The notes under the pieces: model-generated | The model's database searches: none | Seen by the model: the letters and a program-made list of their open reading frames with translations, nothing else | What the model was told of the DNA's origin: nothing | NCBI RefSeq assembly: GCF_026625745.1 | Contig: NZ_CP113061.1 | Span: 310,001 to 374,000 of the forward strand | Length of the DNA stretch: 64,000 nucleotides | Reading direction: 5' to 3' | DNA from: Asticcacaulis sp. SL142 | Lineage (GTDB): Bacteria > Pseudomonadota > Alphaproteobacteria > Caulobacterales > Caulobacteraceae | Part shown: positions 63,995 through 64,000 of the stretch, in pieces | Position numbering within the stretch: the first letter of the stretch is position 1 | Layout: every line of letters begins with the position of its first letter | Program-made: the position numbers and the translations under genes

Positions 63995-64000
63995 GTGGGG

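Overview
The window is chromosomal DNA of a Caulobacteraceae member (Alphaproteobacteria), most plausibly Asticcacaulis or a close relative. This is inferred from protein content and gene order: FlbT/FlaF beside several ~277-residue flagellins, a FlaEY-like protein, FlmG-type flagellin glycosyltransferases, a NadQ-like regulator, and the blocks dnaB-radA-cvpA-purF, queA-tgt and yfgM-bamB-der. There is one tRNA gene and no rRNA, CRISPR, phage, plasmid or transposase gene.

Layout. 1-5.6 kb: 3' end of pyruvate phosphate dikinase, a three-gene run of membrane-anchored unknowns, a convergent nadQ-like/HD-hydrolase pair and a double universal stress protein. 5.6-17 kb: flagellar filament island. 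Two tandem FlmG-like TPR glycosyltransferases on the minus strand are separated by a pair of long palindromic repeats from flbT-flaF, flagellin 1, flagellin 2, a FlaG-like gene, flagellin 3 and a 968-residue FlaEY-like protein. Two flagellins carry sigma-54 -24/-12 promoters with exact GG-N10-GC spacing. The second is preceded by three GGCA-N5-TGCC dyads. Regions before all three flagellin start codons carry stem-loops exposing AAAAT. 17-27.7 kb: two small exported unknowns, ssb, polysaccharide deacetylase plus GT2, and a TetR-controlled tripartite RND pump. 27.9-35 kb: gyrA, coaD, a periplasmic cyclophilin, Ppx/GppA, hspQ, tRNA-Lys(UUU) and a lipoprotein. 35-39 kb: minus-strand ppiB, two paralogous unknowns, queA, tgt. 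39-45 kb: rlmE, guaB, a MAPEG protein, an RsmB-type methylase and guaA. 45.6-51 kb: GGDEF-EAL protein, ferric-reductase/PadR pair with its operator, ECF sigma factor with a membrane partner, panB. 51.8-64 kb: yfgM-like, bamB, der; then minus-strand aminotransferase, SDR, purF, cvpA, radA, dnaB and rplI.

How the genes work together. Most of the window is housekeeping (GMP and purine synthesis, replication, queuosine, CoA, outer-membrane assembly). The filament island is the specialised part: FlbT and FlaF control flagellin mRNA and secretion, the FlmG-like enzymes would glycosylate the flagellins, and the sigma-54 promoters tie expression to flagellar assembly. The most interesting observations are the shared AAAAT stem-loops before the flagellins, the duplicated FlmG-type gene, and the palindromic repeat whose end appears to supply the ribosome-binding site of one of those genes. 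Starts were chosen from visible Shine-Dalgarno motifs and family N-termini; all functions are inferred from sequence.
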